The position numbers and the translations under genes were made by a program. DNA of 27,288 bases, from NCBI GenBank assembly GCA_003427395.1, contig BFEA01000626.1:690435-717722 (forward strand), read 5' to 3'. Below are positions 9,196 through 19,155 of this stretch, piece by piece; positions within the stretch are counted from its first letter, which is position 1; every line of letters begins with the position of its first letter. The notes under the pieces are model-generated. The model was not told the DNA's origin. It was given only the letters and a program-made list of their open reading frames with translations, and made no database searches. This stretch comes from Chara braunii (taxonomy: Eukaryota > Streptophyta > Charophyceae > Charales > Characeae).

Positions 9196-9981
9196 TCCTG
9201 GGCTGAAGAGCGTGATGAGGCCAAAAGACGAGGGGCCAGTGGGAGTAGATGAACCGTGATGCTAGGATTTTGTACACTATCCACGCAATGACTGGGGGAT
9301 TGATTGTGGCAACTTGCCAACGTGTATGATATGGTTGCGTGTAGCTATGACTGCTTTTTGCTGAGAAAATGAACGTTTTAATTGCTACTTCGAGTGAAGA
9401 CTACTTTGTGATGGCCAAATAAGAAGCAGTACTAGTCAAAGACCTCTTTATGAGAATTGGGGGAGGGGGACTGCCTTGATAGGGTCCATGGAAGAGAAAG
9501 TGGTTTTGTGGAACAACGACTATTGCAAACGCATTGTACAAATGAAACACTGGTTTTGTAGTTGATGAATTATGGCAAAGGTCTCAAGAGAGGTTAAGGA
9601 ACCTATGGGTAAAGGGGCATGAGAGTTCCTCTTCCCTAGGAGCCTAATTCAACTAAGTCTTATCGAGTCTGGAATTGCAAGAGAATGAGGCATAGAGAGA
9701 GTGAAAATAGAAATGGGCCCCGTATTCTTGTCTATGGTTGAACGGTCGGGTGGGCTAGCACTGCTTGAGGATGCAAGCCTCTACCTAAGTGCTAGACACT
9801 AAGCCGGATGTATCCAGGGGAATGATTTTGGCAGCAAGTCTTGACGGGATGTGATCAGAGAAAGCACGCACACATAGAATGTATAAGATGGACACCTTCT
9901 AACCCCCTAGTTATGGATGGGAACCGTGTTCTCAAAGCCCACCCCCTCGGGCACTGGTAAAGGAAAGAGACAGTCTGAAAA
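9196..9981. other. No gene seen; possible LTR remnant
   Basis: The polypurine run near 9457-9473 is the only structured feature. If it is the element A PPT, the 3' LTR would start just after it, but no second copy exists in the window to test this. The RT and thumb of element E should lie here; I could not find them, so that element is truncated on its left. Confidence 0.35.
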
Positions 9982-10777
9982 TGGGATAAAGATTGTACTT
10001 CAGCCTTTAAGTGTCTAAAAAAGTGCTTGATAGAGTACCCGGTTTTGAAGATCGATGATCCATCCTTGTCGTTTATCGTTACCACTGACGCTAGTCAATA
10101 TGGGATAGGTGCTATACTCCAACAAAATGATGGAAATGGGTACATACCAATTGAGTTCATGTCCTATAGACTACCTAGTGAGAAGGTAGCCGCTTCTACG
10201 TATGAGAGAGAGTTGTTTGCTCTTGGAGAAGCCTTGAATCATTGGCGACACTACCTCCTAGGTCGACATTTCAAAGTGTATTCAGACCATGAGACACTTC
10301 ACTGGTCGAGACCCAAGCGAGAATAACACCCAAGTTGACGAGGTGGGCTGGGGAGGTTGATCAATTTGATTTCGAACTAAAGCCAGTCAAAGGGAAGTAT
10401 AATGTTGTTGCCGATGCGCTAAGTAGGCGAGCAGATTTATTCGGAGCCATTGTAACATACTTGGATGTGGGCGCTAAATTACAAGAGAAGATTATGTCCG
10501 GCTACACTAGTGATGAAGTCTATAGTCAGTTGATTGGCAAGGTGCAGACAACACCACACAAAGTTCCAGATTATAGAGTGACCCAGAGACTGCTGTTTGA
10601 GAAGACAGATGTGCACGCCAGATTGTGCATCCCAAACAATGAAGAGATTCACAGTCTAATCCTAGGATGGAATGCCACAATACCGAGGGACATTTTGGTT
10701 GGAGGAAGACGTATGCTAACCTCCTACGTTCCTACACGTGGACTGGTATGAAACATGATTGAATAGCTTATGTACAA
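9982..10777 (+). pseudogene. pol: Element E: Ty3/gypsy RNase H and integrase N-terminus fragment
   Basis: RNase H of a conventional gypsy element, starting at WDKDCTSAFKCLKK, the connection that normally follows the RT thumb. The acidic residues are visible in TTDASQYGIGA, STYERELFALGEA and VYSDHETLHW. TAA at 10324 and a frame change near 10330 break it. It continues as TRWAGEVDQFDFEL and VVADALSRRADL in another frame to 10751. The integrase zinc region is in a third frame from about 10685 (EGHFGWRKTYANLLRSYTW), again stopped at TGA 10760. Similarity ends at about 10777, where the LTR of element F begins, so this fragment was the insertion target. It is a different family from element A. Confidence 0.75.
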
Positions 10778-11316
10778 TGTTACGGACTCAGCCAGGGCTC
10801 GATCCCTGGTCTGCGGGTTACCACCCGCCTGGCTTCTATTTTATTTTTGAGTCTCTGATCTCCGGTTCCTGACTGTTGGCGCCTTCTGCAGTTGGCACCC
10901 GTTCTCAAATCCCTCCTCTCGCACTTTCGGATTTCGATACCCGGCGCCATCCGACATTCTGGCGCCCAGGCTTAGACCTTCCATTTTCAGTTCAGCCCCG
11001 AGGCAAATTGCACTTCTGCTCTCGGGACTCAACTTGAGTTCGGCACTTAAGACTGGACTTAAGCTGAGTTCGGGCATTCAGTTTTCGGCCTTAGTGCTTG
11101 TGCTTCAGTGTGACTTGCTGTGACATTGTGTTCGGAATCCAAGATTGCGACTTTGTGACTTTGCCACTGTGTGTCTGCGTCCGTCGACTTTGACACTGTG
11201 TGTTTGGGTTCGTTGAGTCGAGTCGTGTCGAGTCTGCGTCGAGTTGAGTGAGTGTGTGTGTGCTCTCACTCTCCCTCTCTCTCCCAGCCTCTCTGCTCTG
11301 CCTCAGCCCCGTCACA
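10778..11316 (+). mobile_element. 5' LTR of element F
   Basis: The left edge TGTTACGG interrupts the element E integrase. The right edge CCGTCACA ends one base before a perfect-looking primer-binding site. The ends are an imperfect inverted pair (TGTTACGG against TGTGACGG) and follow the TG...CA rule. Length is 539 bp. Two hairpins occur just inside the left end: CCAGGG/CCCTGG around CTCGAT, and GCGGGT/ACCCGC around TACC. ATTTTATTTTTG near 10840 could be a promoter AT box. No second copy is present in the window, so the 3' end of the element was lost or lies beyond the scaffold gap. Confidence 0.7.
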
Positions 11317-11317
11317 C

Positions 11318-11329
11318 TGGTATCGGAGC
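11318..11329 (+). other. Primer-binding site of element F (initiator tRNA-Met type)
   Basis: TGGTATCGGAGC differs by one base from TGGTATCAGAGC, the common plant LTR-element site complementary to the 3' end of initiator tRNA-Met. It lies one base after the LTR end, the normal position for priming minus-strand cDNA. Confidence 0.8.
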
Positions 11330-12115
11330 GGCAAACGACCCTCCCTCCCACCCAGCTCCGACACCGCCACGTCATCGACATCGTCGTCATCGTCACCGTC
11401 TTCAGCGCTGCTGCCACGTTATCGTCATCATTGTCACGTCATCCTCATGATTGCCTCATCCACGCTGCCACATCATCGTCACTACCGCCACTGCCATCAC
11501 CGACGCGTAGGTAAGTCCCTGACATTTTTTCTTCTTCTTTTTCCTCTTTCTTTCTTATCCCCCTCATTTCTTCCTCCTCCTTATCATCGTCGTCGTCATC
11601 GACCCTCCCTTCCCCTCCCCCTCTTTCTCCCCTGTTGTCGACATTCCCTTTCCCCTTCTTCTTCCTCTCTTCTTCTTCTTCTTCAACGTCCTCATCCTTC
11701 CACCCCCCCTTCCCGACTCCCAATCCCCGGGCGATTCCCCAACCCCCAACCCCCGCGCGAATCCCCGCGCGCTTCCCCGACTTCCGACCCCCACGCGATT
11801 TCCCGTGCGATCCCCCAACCCCGGTTCTCCGCATGATCCCCTGCACAATCTTCGCTACCTTGCCCCCCGCACCCTTCTACTTCCTCCGCCCTCCTTTCCC
11901 CCGCTCCCCTAACTGCCCCCGCGCGCTTTGGTTTTCCCCCTCCGCGCGCTGTTGTTCCCCCCCCCTTGCACTACTTTCCCGCTCGACCATCCTCATCTCC
12001 CCGCACCCCCCTCTGTGTGATCCTTCTCCCCACAACTCCCCCTCCCGATCCCGACTCCCCCACCTCCCTCCCCAACCACGATCCTTCCCCGACTCCCCTG
12101 ACTACCCCCCGATCT
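11330..12115 (+). other. Element F leader: C/T-rich low-complexity DNA up to the gap
   Basis: Strongly pyrimidine-rich on the plus strand with CATCGTCGTCATCG-type triplet runs and poly-C blocks. Open frames on both strands are composition artefacts. No gag motif is seen before the Ns. Confidence 0.6.
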
Positions 12116-12149
12116 NNNNNNNNNNNNNNNNNNNNNNNNNNNNNNNNNN
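12116..12149. other. Assembly gap (34 N)
   Basis: A run of 34 Ns between a C-rich stretch and a run of 28 A (12150-12177). Sequence on the two sides need not be adjacent in the genome. Confidence 0.98.
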
Positions 12150-12315
12150 AAAAAAAAAAAAAAAAAAAAAAAAAAAACCAGAACCGTATGTATGGTTCTG
12201 TTTCCAAAAAAAAAAAAAGGCGTGTGCAGCAACGATTCGAAAATTGTGAGGATACAGACAAAAGCGCGTATGATCAAATAGATACGAAACAGTAAAAACA
12301 CTACTTCAGTAAATA

Positions 12316-12632
12316 GGTGGGCCGATTGATTAACTACGTGGAACGATTAATTAACCCCCCTTCGGGCATTCAACTTTGACGACGTTCCTGGCGGCAATTT
12401 CTACATTTAAAAAAAAAAAACGAACTCGTCAGGGTTTAAATGCCCAAAAAAGGGTAAATAAATACAGGCTGCTATCCCTATTCTAAATAGCGGGTGCTCT
12501 CCTACAGAACCTGCTATCCCTATTCGTAAATCGTCGAAATTGAGGGCAGGAACGTCCAAGTTAAATGCCCCAAGGGAGTAAATTGTAAAAATTGGTGGAC
12601 CGACTAATTAGCAAGTAACTGGAACGATTGTT
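12316..12632. repeat. Composite repeat: direct repeats outside an inverted pair
   Basis: GGTGGGCCGATTGATTA...GTGGAACGATTAATTA (12316-12354) recurs in direct orientation as GGTGGACCGACTAATTA...CTGGAACGATTG (12594-12630). Between them, 12357-12401 and 12537-12581 are an imperfect inverted repeat sharing the blocks GGGCATT, CAACTTTGAC, GTTCCTG and CAATTTC. In the centre, CTGCTATCCCTATTC occurs twice (12469-12483 and 12511-12525). Further loose copies of the GGAACGATTAATTA type word occur near 13120-13200. It may be a small fold-back element; no coding capacity. Confidence 0.5.
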
Positions 12633-12655
12633 TTTAAGTAGGTTGACTGGATTGC

Positions 12656-12799
12656 CACGTGGGTGCTCTTCTCTGCACAACAAGAGGAGCGGACGATGCC
12701 ACGTGGGTGGGTGGGTTCATCATAACCGCACGGAACCACGTGGGTGGGTTCCTCGCACCCGCACAGAACCACGTGGGTGGGTTCATCACAACCGCACAG
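12656..12799. repeat. G-box (CACGTGGG) repeat cluster
   Basis: CACGTG cores at 12656, 12700, 12737 and 12770, each followed by GGTG. The last three sit in imperfect 33-37-bp tandem units that also share GGGTTCATCA and CCGCACAGAA. CACGTGG is the plant G-box bound by bZIP and bHLH factors. No start of a host gene was recognised nearby, so a regulatory role is unproven. Confidence 0.65.
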
Positions 12800-13738
12800 A
12801 AGATAGAAAACTAGACGATAACAGTGTTGATTCATTCACGATTGCTAACGCGTGCCGAGTCGTTTCACAAGCTCTCTATCTTCTGGACAGAGCTGATTAA
12901 CGATTTCCAATCACGCACAGAGAAGATACACAAGAGATGATTCACTCATTCTAATCACGCACAGAGAGATGTTAATGATTAGATAGATATATGGCAAGAC
13001 AGTAAGGCCTGATGATATACGGAAGACGGACAGACAGACAGAGAGATACGAAGAGAGGAAGAGAGAGAGAGAGAGAGAGAGATGAAGAGAGGAAGTGATG
13101 ATTAATTAGTAAACAAGTGGGACGATTAATTAAACAGAGGGATGAGTAACTAAATAGATACTGGAACGATTAGTTCATAATAGGTGGACCAATTAATTGA
13201 ATAGAAAAGCAGATACAGAGGGTTTCAAACGAAAAGGAGATACAGAGAGGAGGTACGCCACACAAGCATTCACGATTTCTAATGAGTAGAAATCGAGGCA
13301 CAGAGAGATGTGGGAAAGATTACTTAAGTAGGTATATGGCGACAGAGAGCGGGAAGATCAATTAAATAGGAATGCAGCAGAAAGGGATAGCGGGGGGGGA
13401 GGAATAGAACCTCGAGACAACGGCTAACAAAAAGACGACCTAAGATATTATACTCACCCCCAGGGTAATCACTCTCTCCCCCATCATTCTCGAGGGAACA
13501 AAATGTACCTAGAAAGACCAACATAAATGCAGAAGACAAGAAAACAGAGACAGACAGGAAGCGAGCTTGGAAGGAAGATGCACGGACTTTTGCTCAACTG
13601 ATTCAAAACATGAGGTTGCGGTTACCCTCAGGCGCGTTAGCTTTTATAAATTCTCAATGGAAAGAGAGAGAGAGAGAGAGAGAGGCAGACCTGTGCATTA
13701 GGAGTCGTCTCCCACTCTAGGATCCGGATCACTTTAGC

Positions 13739-13802
<64 letters not shown>

Positions 13803-14834
13803 TTATCTCTATCTATCTATCTATCTATCTATCTCTATCTCTATCTATCTCTATCTCTCTCTCTCTATCTATCTATCAATATATACATTATACACCTATA
13901 TATCGTCGTACACCTACATATCTATATATAATACGTACCTATACCTATATATACGTATCTATATATATATATCGTCAAAGAGAACTGCCAAGTGAACCGT
14001 AGGCAGAGAGGGAGGGAGAAGAGGACAACAAACGAGGGGCTGTGACAAACTGTTTCGTCGGAGTTTCACCGACTAATCAGGAGGCTCACGCAAAAACATG
14101 CAAACAAACTAAACGCACGTAATGCCACGTTCAACCTCTGCGCTTCCCCGTTAAGTGGATCTCTTTTTTTCACACGCCCTCCCCTCCCATCTCTCTTCTA
14201 CACGTACAAGCTCGGGTAAACAAACAAAACACACCTACTTCCTCCCCTCCCTCTCTTTCCCCCCATCTTCCTCGTCCTATTCTCTCGCCAACAGGCACGG
14301 ACGGCTATGCAGGCAAACTGTCTACACCGTCGCACAAGAACGCATCCAGCTTCGATTCTGCGTGGTTCTGCATTTCCATTACGCGCACAAAAAACTTCCA
14401 GCTTCTCTTGCAGAAGACTCATCAATATTTGGCTCCTGTTGCACAGACACCCGGCTTTTTCCTCACAATTGCACACCCACATCCACCCGCCTTCTATTCC
14501 ACATTTCCGCTTACGTAAAGAAGCGCCTCATCCATTCTTTCCCGCCCAAACTTTAATCACATGTGCCGGCGCCCCGTCGTCCCCCCCCCCCCCCCCCCCT
14601 CTCTCTCCCCCCCCCCCCCCCCCTGCGCACCCTCCCCCCCTCTTCCCCCCCCATCATCATCATCATCATCATCATCGTCATCAATCTACCCGTGCAACCC
14701 CCCCCATTCTAACCCCACCTACTACGCTACCACCCAATCAATCATTGATAAGATTGCTCCGGCCTTGATTTACTTCATTAGTCATTTATTCCTTATTTAT
14801 TTTTATTTTATTTGTTATTTTTTCTCTTTTTCAA
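12800..14834. other. Microsatellite-rich DNA without a recognised gene
   Basis: Contains GA runs (13062-13082, 13664-13683), a long CT then CTAT/ATCT tract (about 13737-13877), TA-rich DNA (13880-13970), poly-C blocks (14580-14650) and a CAT run (14652-14676). The words AATCACGCACAGAGA and CACAGAGAGATGT recur near 12910-13310. Open frames at 14155-14768 are proline/histidine/serine-rich composition artefacts. Confidence 0.5.
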
Positions 14835-14839
14835 AATTT
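14835..14839. repeat. Target-site repeat, left side of element B
   Basis: AATTT directly precedes the terminal TGCAAGG of element B and matches AATTT at 23371-23375. Confidence 0.6.
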
Positions 14840-15705
14840 TGCAAGGAAGATGAGCAATACCGAACGTCAGAAATCAAACAACATCATACACATGAGACCA
14901 GATAGTCGTGACCTCGAACCAATAGTAGAATTGCATCACGAGTTTCACCAAATAACGAAGAACCAATGTTGATATTCTATCTGGCGCTCGGCGCCCAGAC
15001 TACAGATGGCAGATCCTATCTAGCCTACTCTATGATGCTGCTGATGGCGTCGACAACTCCCCGAGGTACGAGCAGATCTCGGACAATGTCGTACGCTTCA
15101 AGCACCAGGTATGTCTCTCGTATCACTCACAACCTCGTTCCCCAACTCACAGATGCCACATGCACCCAAGGACCACCATGCGCCCCATCCAGCATACAGC
15201 AGCACAGCTCGGCTATGGCTGCCTACTCCTTCCAGCTCGCCCGTGAGGCGTGAGCCTGGCCAGCGTTAGCGCAGCATGCAGCCAGTGCCCGAATGTCCAA
15301 TGCGTAGGCAGGCCCTTCTCTATATCGAAGTGGCCTGCTGCTGCGTGCGGTAGTGCGGTAGTGGGCCCTGGCTTAAAAGCTTCCGGTAGGCCCCATAAGG
15401 TTGAGCGTCAGTTCGAAGTAAACAGGCCCAGGGCCTATGATGGTTACCAGCACCCAACTGCCCTCAGCCTTTGTTCGGTCCTCTTTGTGTATTCGGCCCA
15501 GTGCCTGCCTCAGTTACATGCGATGAAAGGCAGCCTGGGCCTGGGCGCTTCCAACCAACTGGCGCTGCGCAACTGCCTGAATTTCCCCAGTTGCGTGGTG
15601 ACCCCAAAATGGCCTGTAGGCCTCGGTCGTGCCTGCCTTCACTTAGGGCGGCCAACTGTGTGAAAAATAGGCCCTGTAGGGCATATCGAGGCCTTGTGCC
15701 TCGTA
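14840..15705 (-). mobile_element. 3' LTR of element B
   Basis: 866 bp. The outer end TGCAAGG matches the inner end of the other LTR. The inner end (TGTGCCTCGTA) is a mutated form of TGTACCTTGCA at the outer end of the 5' LTR. Relative to the other copy it lacks the 54 bp found there at 22582-22635 and carries a private 29-bp insertion at 15031-15059. It contains GGCCTGTAGGCC-type near-palindromes (about 15612 and 15670) similar to those in the 46-bp array at 24377. Open frames inside it are not genes. Confidence 0.9.
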
Positions 15706-15716
15706 TTCCCTCCTCC
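15706..15716 (-). other. Polypurine tract of element B
   Basis: Minus strand GGAGGAGGGAA abuts the inner edge of the 3' LTR, where the plus-strand cDNA primer is expected. Confidence 0.75.
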
Positions 15717-15741
15717 ATACTTCGATAGTCCTCTGAGAAGT

Positions 15742-16651
15742 TCAATCTTCGATAATCTGGCGTTTTCCCTTCTGCAGAGTTTTCTCGTAGTGAGCGACAA
15801 CCTGTGGAGCGGTCTGCATCAGTTCCTCCCGTGTGAACCATCTATCCTCCTTTGGATCAGTGTGACGTCTGAACCGAACCCTGTACTGCAGCTTCGGTTT
15901 CAGAGGACGTCCCCTGCCTGCCGGTCTTGGAACTGGCATTTCCCTGTGGTCAACAATGTCGTCGATGTCGACCTCTCCATCCATGGTTGGGGGCAGCATT
16001 GAGCGACGAGAGGGAAACTGATCTATCTCTTCAAATGGTGCGAGCTTGGAGGCGTGGAAAACAGGGTAAGTGCGTAAGTAGCTAGGAATGCGAATAACAT
16101 AAGAAGGGCCATCTTGATCATCCCCAATGACATCTAGAACCTCCCATGGTCCAAAGTACTGTGGCATGACCTCACGAGAGATCTTGTGCTCCTGTCCCAG
16201 TTCTGAGGACTTAACCCAGACTCTTTCTCCTACCTGGAATGTAGATGGGCGATGGTGTTTGTTCTCCGACTCTATCATCGCCGCCTGTGCTTTATGCATT
16301 TGCTCAACAGCCTGCTGCATCAGGCGCTCATACCGATAAGCAAACTCTAAGGTCCTTGGTGCAGCGGATGGCTGATTCTCAGGTAGTAGAAAGTCAAAAG
16401 GCAGTCTAGGCTTGAAAGTCAGTAGCAGGCTGTTCGGGCTCACTCCCGTAGCGCTGCGCACAACGTTGTTTGTATAGGATGGCAATGAGGGCAAGTTTCT
16501 CATCCCAGTCTACCTGATTTGGATTGATGTAATGCCTCAGCAGGTGTTGTACAACGCGGTTCAACTGCTCTGCCTGCCCATTCGCTTCCAGGTGATTGCC
16601 TGATGCCATTTGCAACTGCGTGCTATGTTCTGCACCTGCAACTTTCCACAC
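15742..16651 (-). pseudogene. pol: Element B integrase C-terminus with chromodomain
   Basis: From 16651 downward: NGQAEQLNRVVQHLLRHY carries the catalytic Glu equivalent. A frameshift near 16465 follows, then an open frame from 16503 to 15742 (253 residues). That frame holds SATGVSPNSLL, the GPY/F-type module (FQVGERVWVKSSEL, QYFGPWEVLDVIG, YVIRIP), the linker HPVFHxSKL-like VFHASKLAPF, and a chromodomain at roughly residues 175-240 (DIDDIVDHRE, LQYRVRFRRH, DRWFTREEL). In chromoviruses this domain is thought to steer integration to marked chromatin. The chromodomain end is intact and stops at 15742, close to the PPT. It is the best preserved part of element B. Confidence 0.85.
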
Positions 16652-16924
16652 TTCACTGGTGAATCACAAATCCCGGTCACTAACTATAGACTTAGGCCGT
16701 CCGAAATCTCTGACCCGGTTCTCCTTGAACAGCATGATCACATATTCAATTTTAGTTGTTGCAGGCATTGCGACTGTTCTGCACCTGCAACTTTCCACAC
16801 TTCACTGGTGAATCGCACATCCCAGTCACTAACTATAGACTTAGGCAGTCCGAAATCTCTGACCCAGTTCTCCTTGAACAACGTGATCACATACTCAATT
16901 TTAGCTATTGCAGGCATTGCGACT
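16627..16924 (-). repeat. 149-bp tandem duplication inside the element B integrase core
   Basis: 16627-16775 and 16776-16924 are adjacent copies of 149 bp that differ at a limited number of positions, mostly transitions (for example CCGG against CCAG). The unit covers the region around the second catalytic Asp of integrase. As 149 is not a multiple of three, it shifts the frame and alone would destroy the integrase. Confidence 0.9.
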
Positions 16925-17222
16925 AACCTAGCGTACTTACTAAACCTATCCACAATGACATAGACGTAGCGCATTCCACTCTTGTTGGATACCAGCGTAT
17001 CCATGAAATCCATGGACAAGCTCTCACCAGGCCATTCCGGAATCAGAAGGGGCTTCAGAAGCCCAAGAGGAGCCTGTGTTCGTGGCTCGTCCCTTTGACA
17101 GACCTAACAAGTCTCAACGTACAGCTTAGCGTCTTTCATCATCGTGGGCCACCAGAACCGCTGCAACAAATTGGCTGCAGTCTTCTTGAAACCAAAATGG
17201 TCGGTGGCGTCATGACACTCTC
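16652..17222 (-). pseudogene. pol: Element B integrase zinc domain and catalytic core
   Basis: Zinc-binding motif: CHDATDHFG supplies the two His, and LYVETC-stop-VCQRDEP supplies the two Cys with a TAG at 17106-17104 exactly between them, fitting CAG (Gln) to TAG. Core: SMDFMDTLV holds the first catalytic Asp. YVYVIVDRFSKYARLVAMPA follows. VSDWDVRFTS holds the second Asp, where the usual Arg of SDRDxRF has become Trp (CGG to TGG). The duplication then interrupts the frame. On the RNase H side the domain is fused by deletion: FFIVRT and a stop lie only a few bases before the zinc His motif. Confidence 0.85.
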
Positions 17223-18836
17223 CTAAGTCCTGACAATGAAGAACCTCCCAAGGAGATAATGTCTCCAATGGGTCAGTGCCTTGTAAATCACGTAGAGCTC
17301 CTTCTCATAGGTGGACTTAGCCAACTTCTGAGAGGGCATCTTTTTTGACATGTACTCGACTGGCCACAACTTTGGCCCCTCCAGCTGCGCTAGCACGACA
17401 CCAATGCCATATTGACTGGCATCCGTGGTTACTATGAACGGCTTGTCAGGATCAGGAAGTTCCAAGACCTCATGATGCGTCAACGCATGCTTCAGATGTT
17501 TGAAAGCAGCCGCGCACTTGTCTGTCCACTCCCATGGGGTGTCAAGGCGGGTCAGGTTAGTCAAAGGGGCGGCCATTATGCTATAATTCTTAACAAAATT
17601 ATGGTAGTAGACGGTCATCCCTAAGAAAGACCTCATTTCAGTCACAGACTGAGGACGTGGCCAATGACGAACGTTGGCCACCTTCACGTCATCGGGCTTC
17701 AATCCCTCCGCGAATACCTCATGACCCAAGTACAAGATACGGGTGCGGCCAAAATGACACTTCTCACCGTTGATCTTGAACTTGTGCTGTCGAAGGAGAC
17801 TAAGGACTTTGTCCAGATGAGCTACGTGCTCTTCGATAGTCCTACTAAAGATAAGTATGTCATTGAGGTACACGATTACAAACTTGTCCAAGTAGTCATG
17901 AAAGATCCGATTCATCGCATGCTGAAAGGTGCCAGGAGCATTGCAAAGGCCGAAAGGCATCACCACAAACTCGTACAGACCGTACCTGGTCTGAAATGCG
18001 GTTTTGTGCTGATCCTCAGGCCGTATAGCAATCTGATGGTACCTGGACTTCAAATCTATCTCACTGAAGTACCGGCACCCTTGCACTCGATCTAACAAGT
18101 CATCGATGCGCGGAAGGGGCTCTCGGTTCTTGACAGTGATGGCATTGAGGCCCCTATAGTCAATGCACATCCTCAGAGTGCCCCCCTTCTTTGGTACAAA
18201 TAGGACTGGAGAACCATAAGGAGAGACACTCGGCCGGATCCAACCCTTCTCTACGAGTTCCTTGAGTTGTCGGTGAAGCTCATCAAGCTCGCCTCGAGAC
18301 ATCCGATAGATCCTACCCTTTGGGATGCTAGACCCTGGGATAATCTTTATTGCGTGGACGACCTCCCTCTCAACAACCCCTGTTGGCTCTTCAAATAGAT
18401 CAAGGTACTTGGCAACTACTCCCTCTATCTCCGGCGGCATTTTCACCGGCTCGCCTGCTGCAGAGACATACACTAGATGCATACCCTCCTCTGGATTCTG
18501 CTTGTAATAATTATAGAACGCGGCTGCACACATGCATCCGTAGGACTCAATCAGACTACTAGCTTTAAACTTACGTAATCTAGCGGTCCCCCAACCTGGC
18601 AAAGTGTGTTTGACCACTTTTCGGTCCCAGTCAAACTGGGGCAGTGCTACAGAGAGGTAGTACATACCTAACAAGATATCCATGGGGAGAACATCGCTCA
18701 CTAGGAACGAAACATGATGTCTCAGTTCCCCTCCCGCGTACGGGAAACAACACTCAACATTTTGAAGGTAGTCATTAACTACCATGCGTTGTTTGTTGGC
18801 ACAGGTGGACTCCACAGGTCGACTCAAGCGCTGCAC
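17223..18836 (-). pseudogene. pol: Element B reverse transcriptase and RNase H
   Basis: An open frame of 537 residues. Residues about 1-60 are the protease C-terminus (SFLVSDVLPMDILLGMYYL, the ILGxxxL landmark). RT then runs from the GxIYRMSRGELDELHRQL region through GWIRPSVSPYGSPVLFVPKK, MCIDYRGLNAITVKN, YFSEIDLKSRYHQI, VVMPFGLCNAPGTFQ and VYLNDILIFS. The catalytic YLDD is YLND, removing one metal-binding Asp, so RT would be inactive. The change needs one G-to-A on the coding strand at 17864, in a CpG context. RNase H follows with TTDASQYGIGV and STYEKELYVIYKAL, but its end is lost at FFIVRT by a deletion that joins it to integrase. Confidence 0.92.
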
Positions 18837-18842
18837 TTGCCC

Positions 18843-19118
18843 CTATAAGCGCAACCTCTCAACACACGTGCGGCTAATGAAGTTCCTAGTCGAGCAACTG
18901 TCATAATAGGCCCCGGCCTTGCGGCCGCCGATGACTACCTCGCCGACGAACATCTCTCCCGTAGAGGCTTTGGCCAATACCGTCCAAGAAGCTAGTGGGT
19001 CTGACCTAGACCACTCTTCCTCTAGCTCCTCTAAGGACTCAAACACATTCATCGAACAGAGGCTCGATGGGTCTGAATGTGTTTGCGGGATGGCAATGGA
19101 GTCAGTAGCTTGGGCCAT
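18843..19118 (-). pseudogene. pol: Element B protease N-terminal part
   Basis: Contains VVIGGRKAGAYYDSCSTRNFIS, matching the active-site loop of Ty3/gypsy proteases, where DSG/DTG is expected. Here it is DSC, the Gly being replaced by Cys. It is in the same frame as the RT ORF and separated from it by a single TAG (18845-18843), so protease and RT were once continuous. The preceding acidic stretch (FESLEELEEEWSRSDPLASW) is a linker. It is offset by a frameshift from gag, which ends at 19156. Confidence 0.8.
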
Positions 19119-19155
19119 CTCTCAAGATTGTGAGGGTGTGTCCACCACGTCGACC

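Noticed and set aside
10787-10812. tRNA T-arm-like CCAGGG-CTCGAT-CCCTGG
   Set aside because: The loop has 6 nt instead of 7, no anticodon or D arm fits, and it lies inside an LTR.
11244-12295. Several Pro/Ser/His-rich ORFs
   Set aside because: Created by C/T-rich low complexity and partly translated through the N gap.
14155-14905. Pro/His-rich ORFs
   Set aside because: Poly-C and CAT repeats; no domain.
14966-15663. Plus-strand ORFs inside the 3' LTR of element B
   Set aside because: They lie within an LTR whose other copy breaks them by indels, so not genes.
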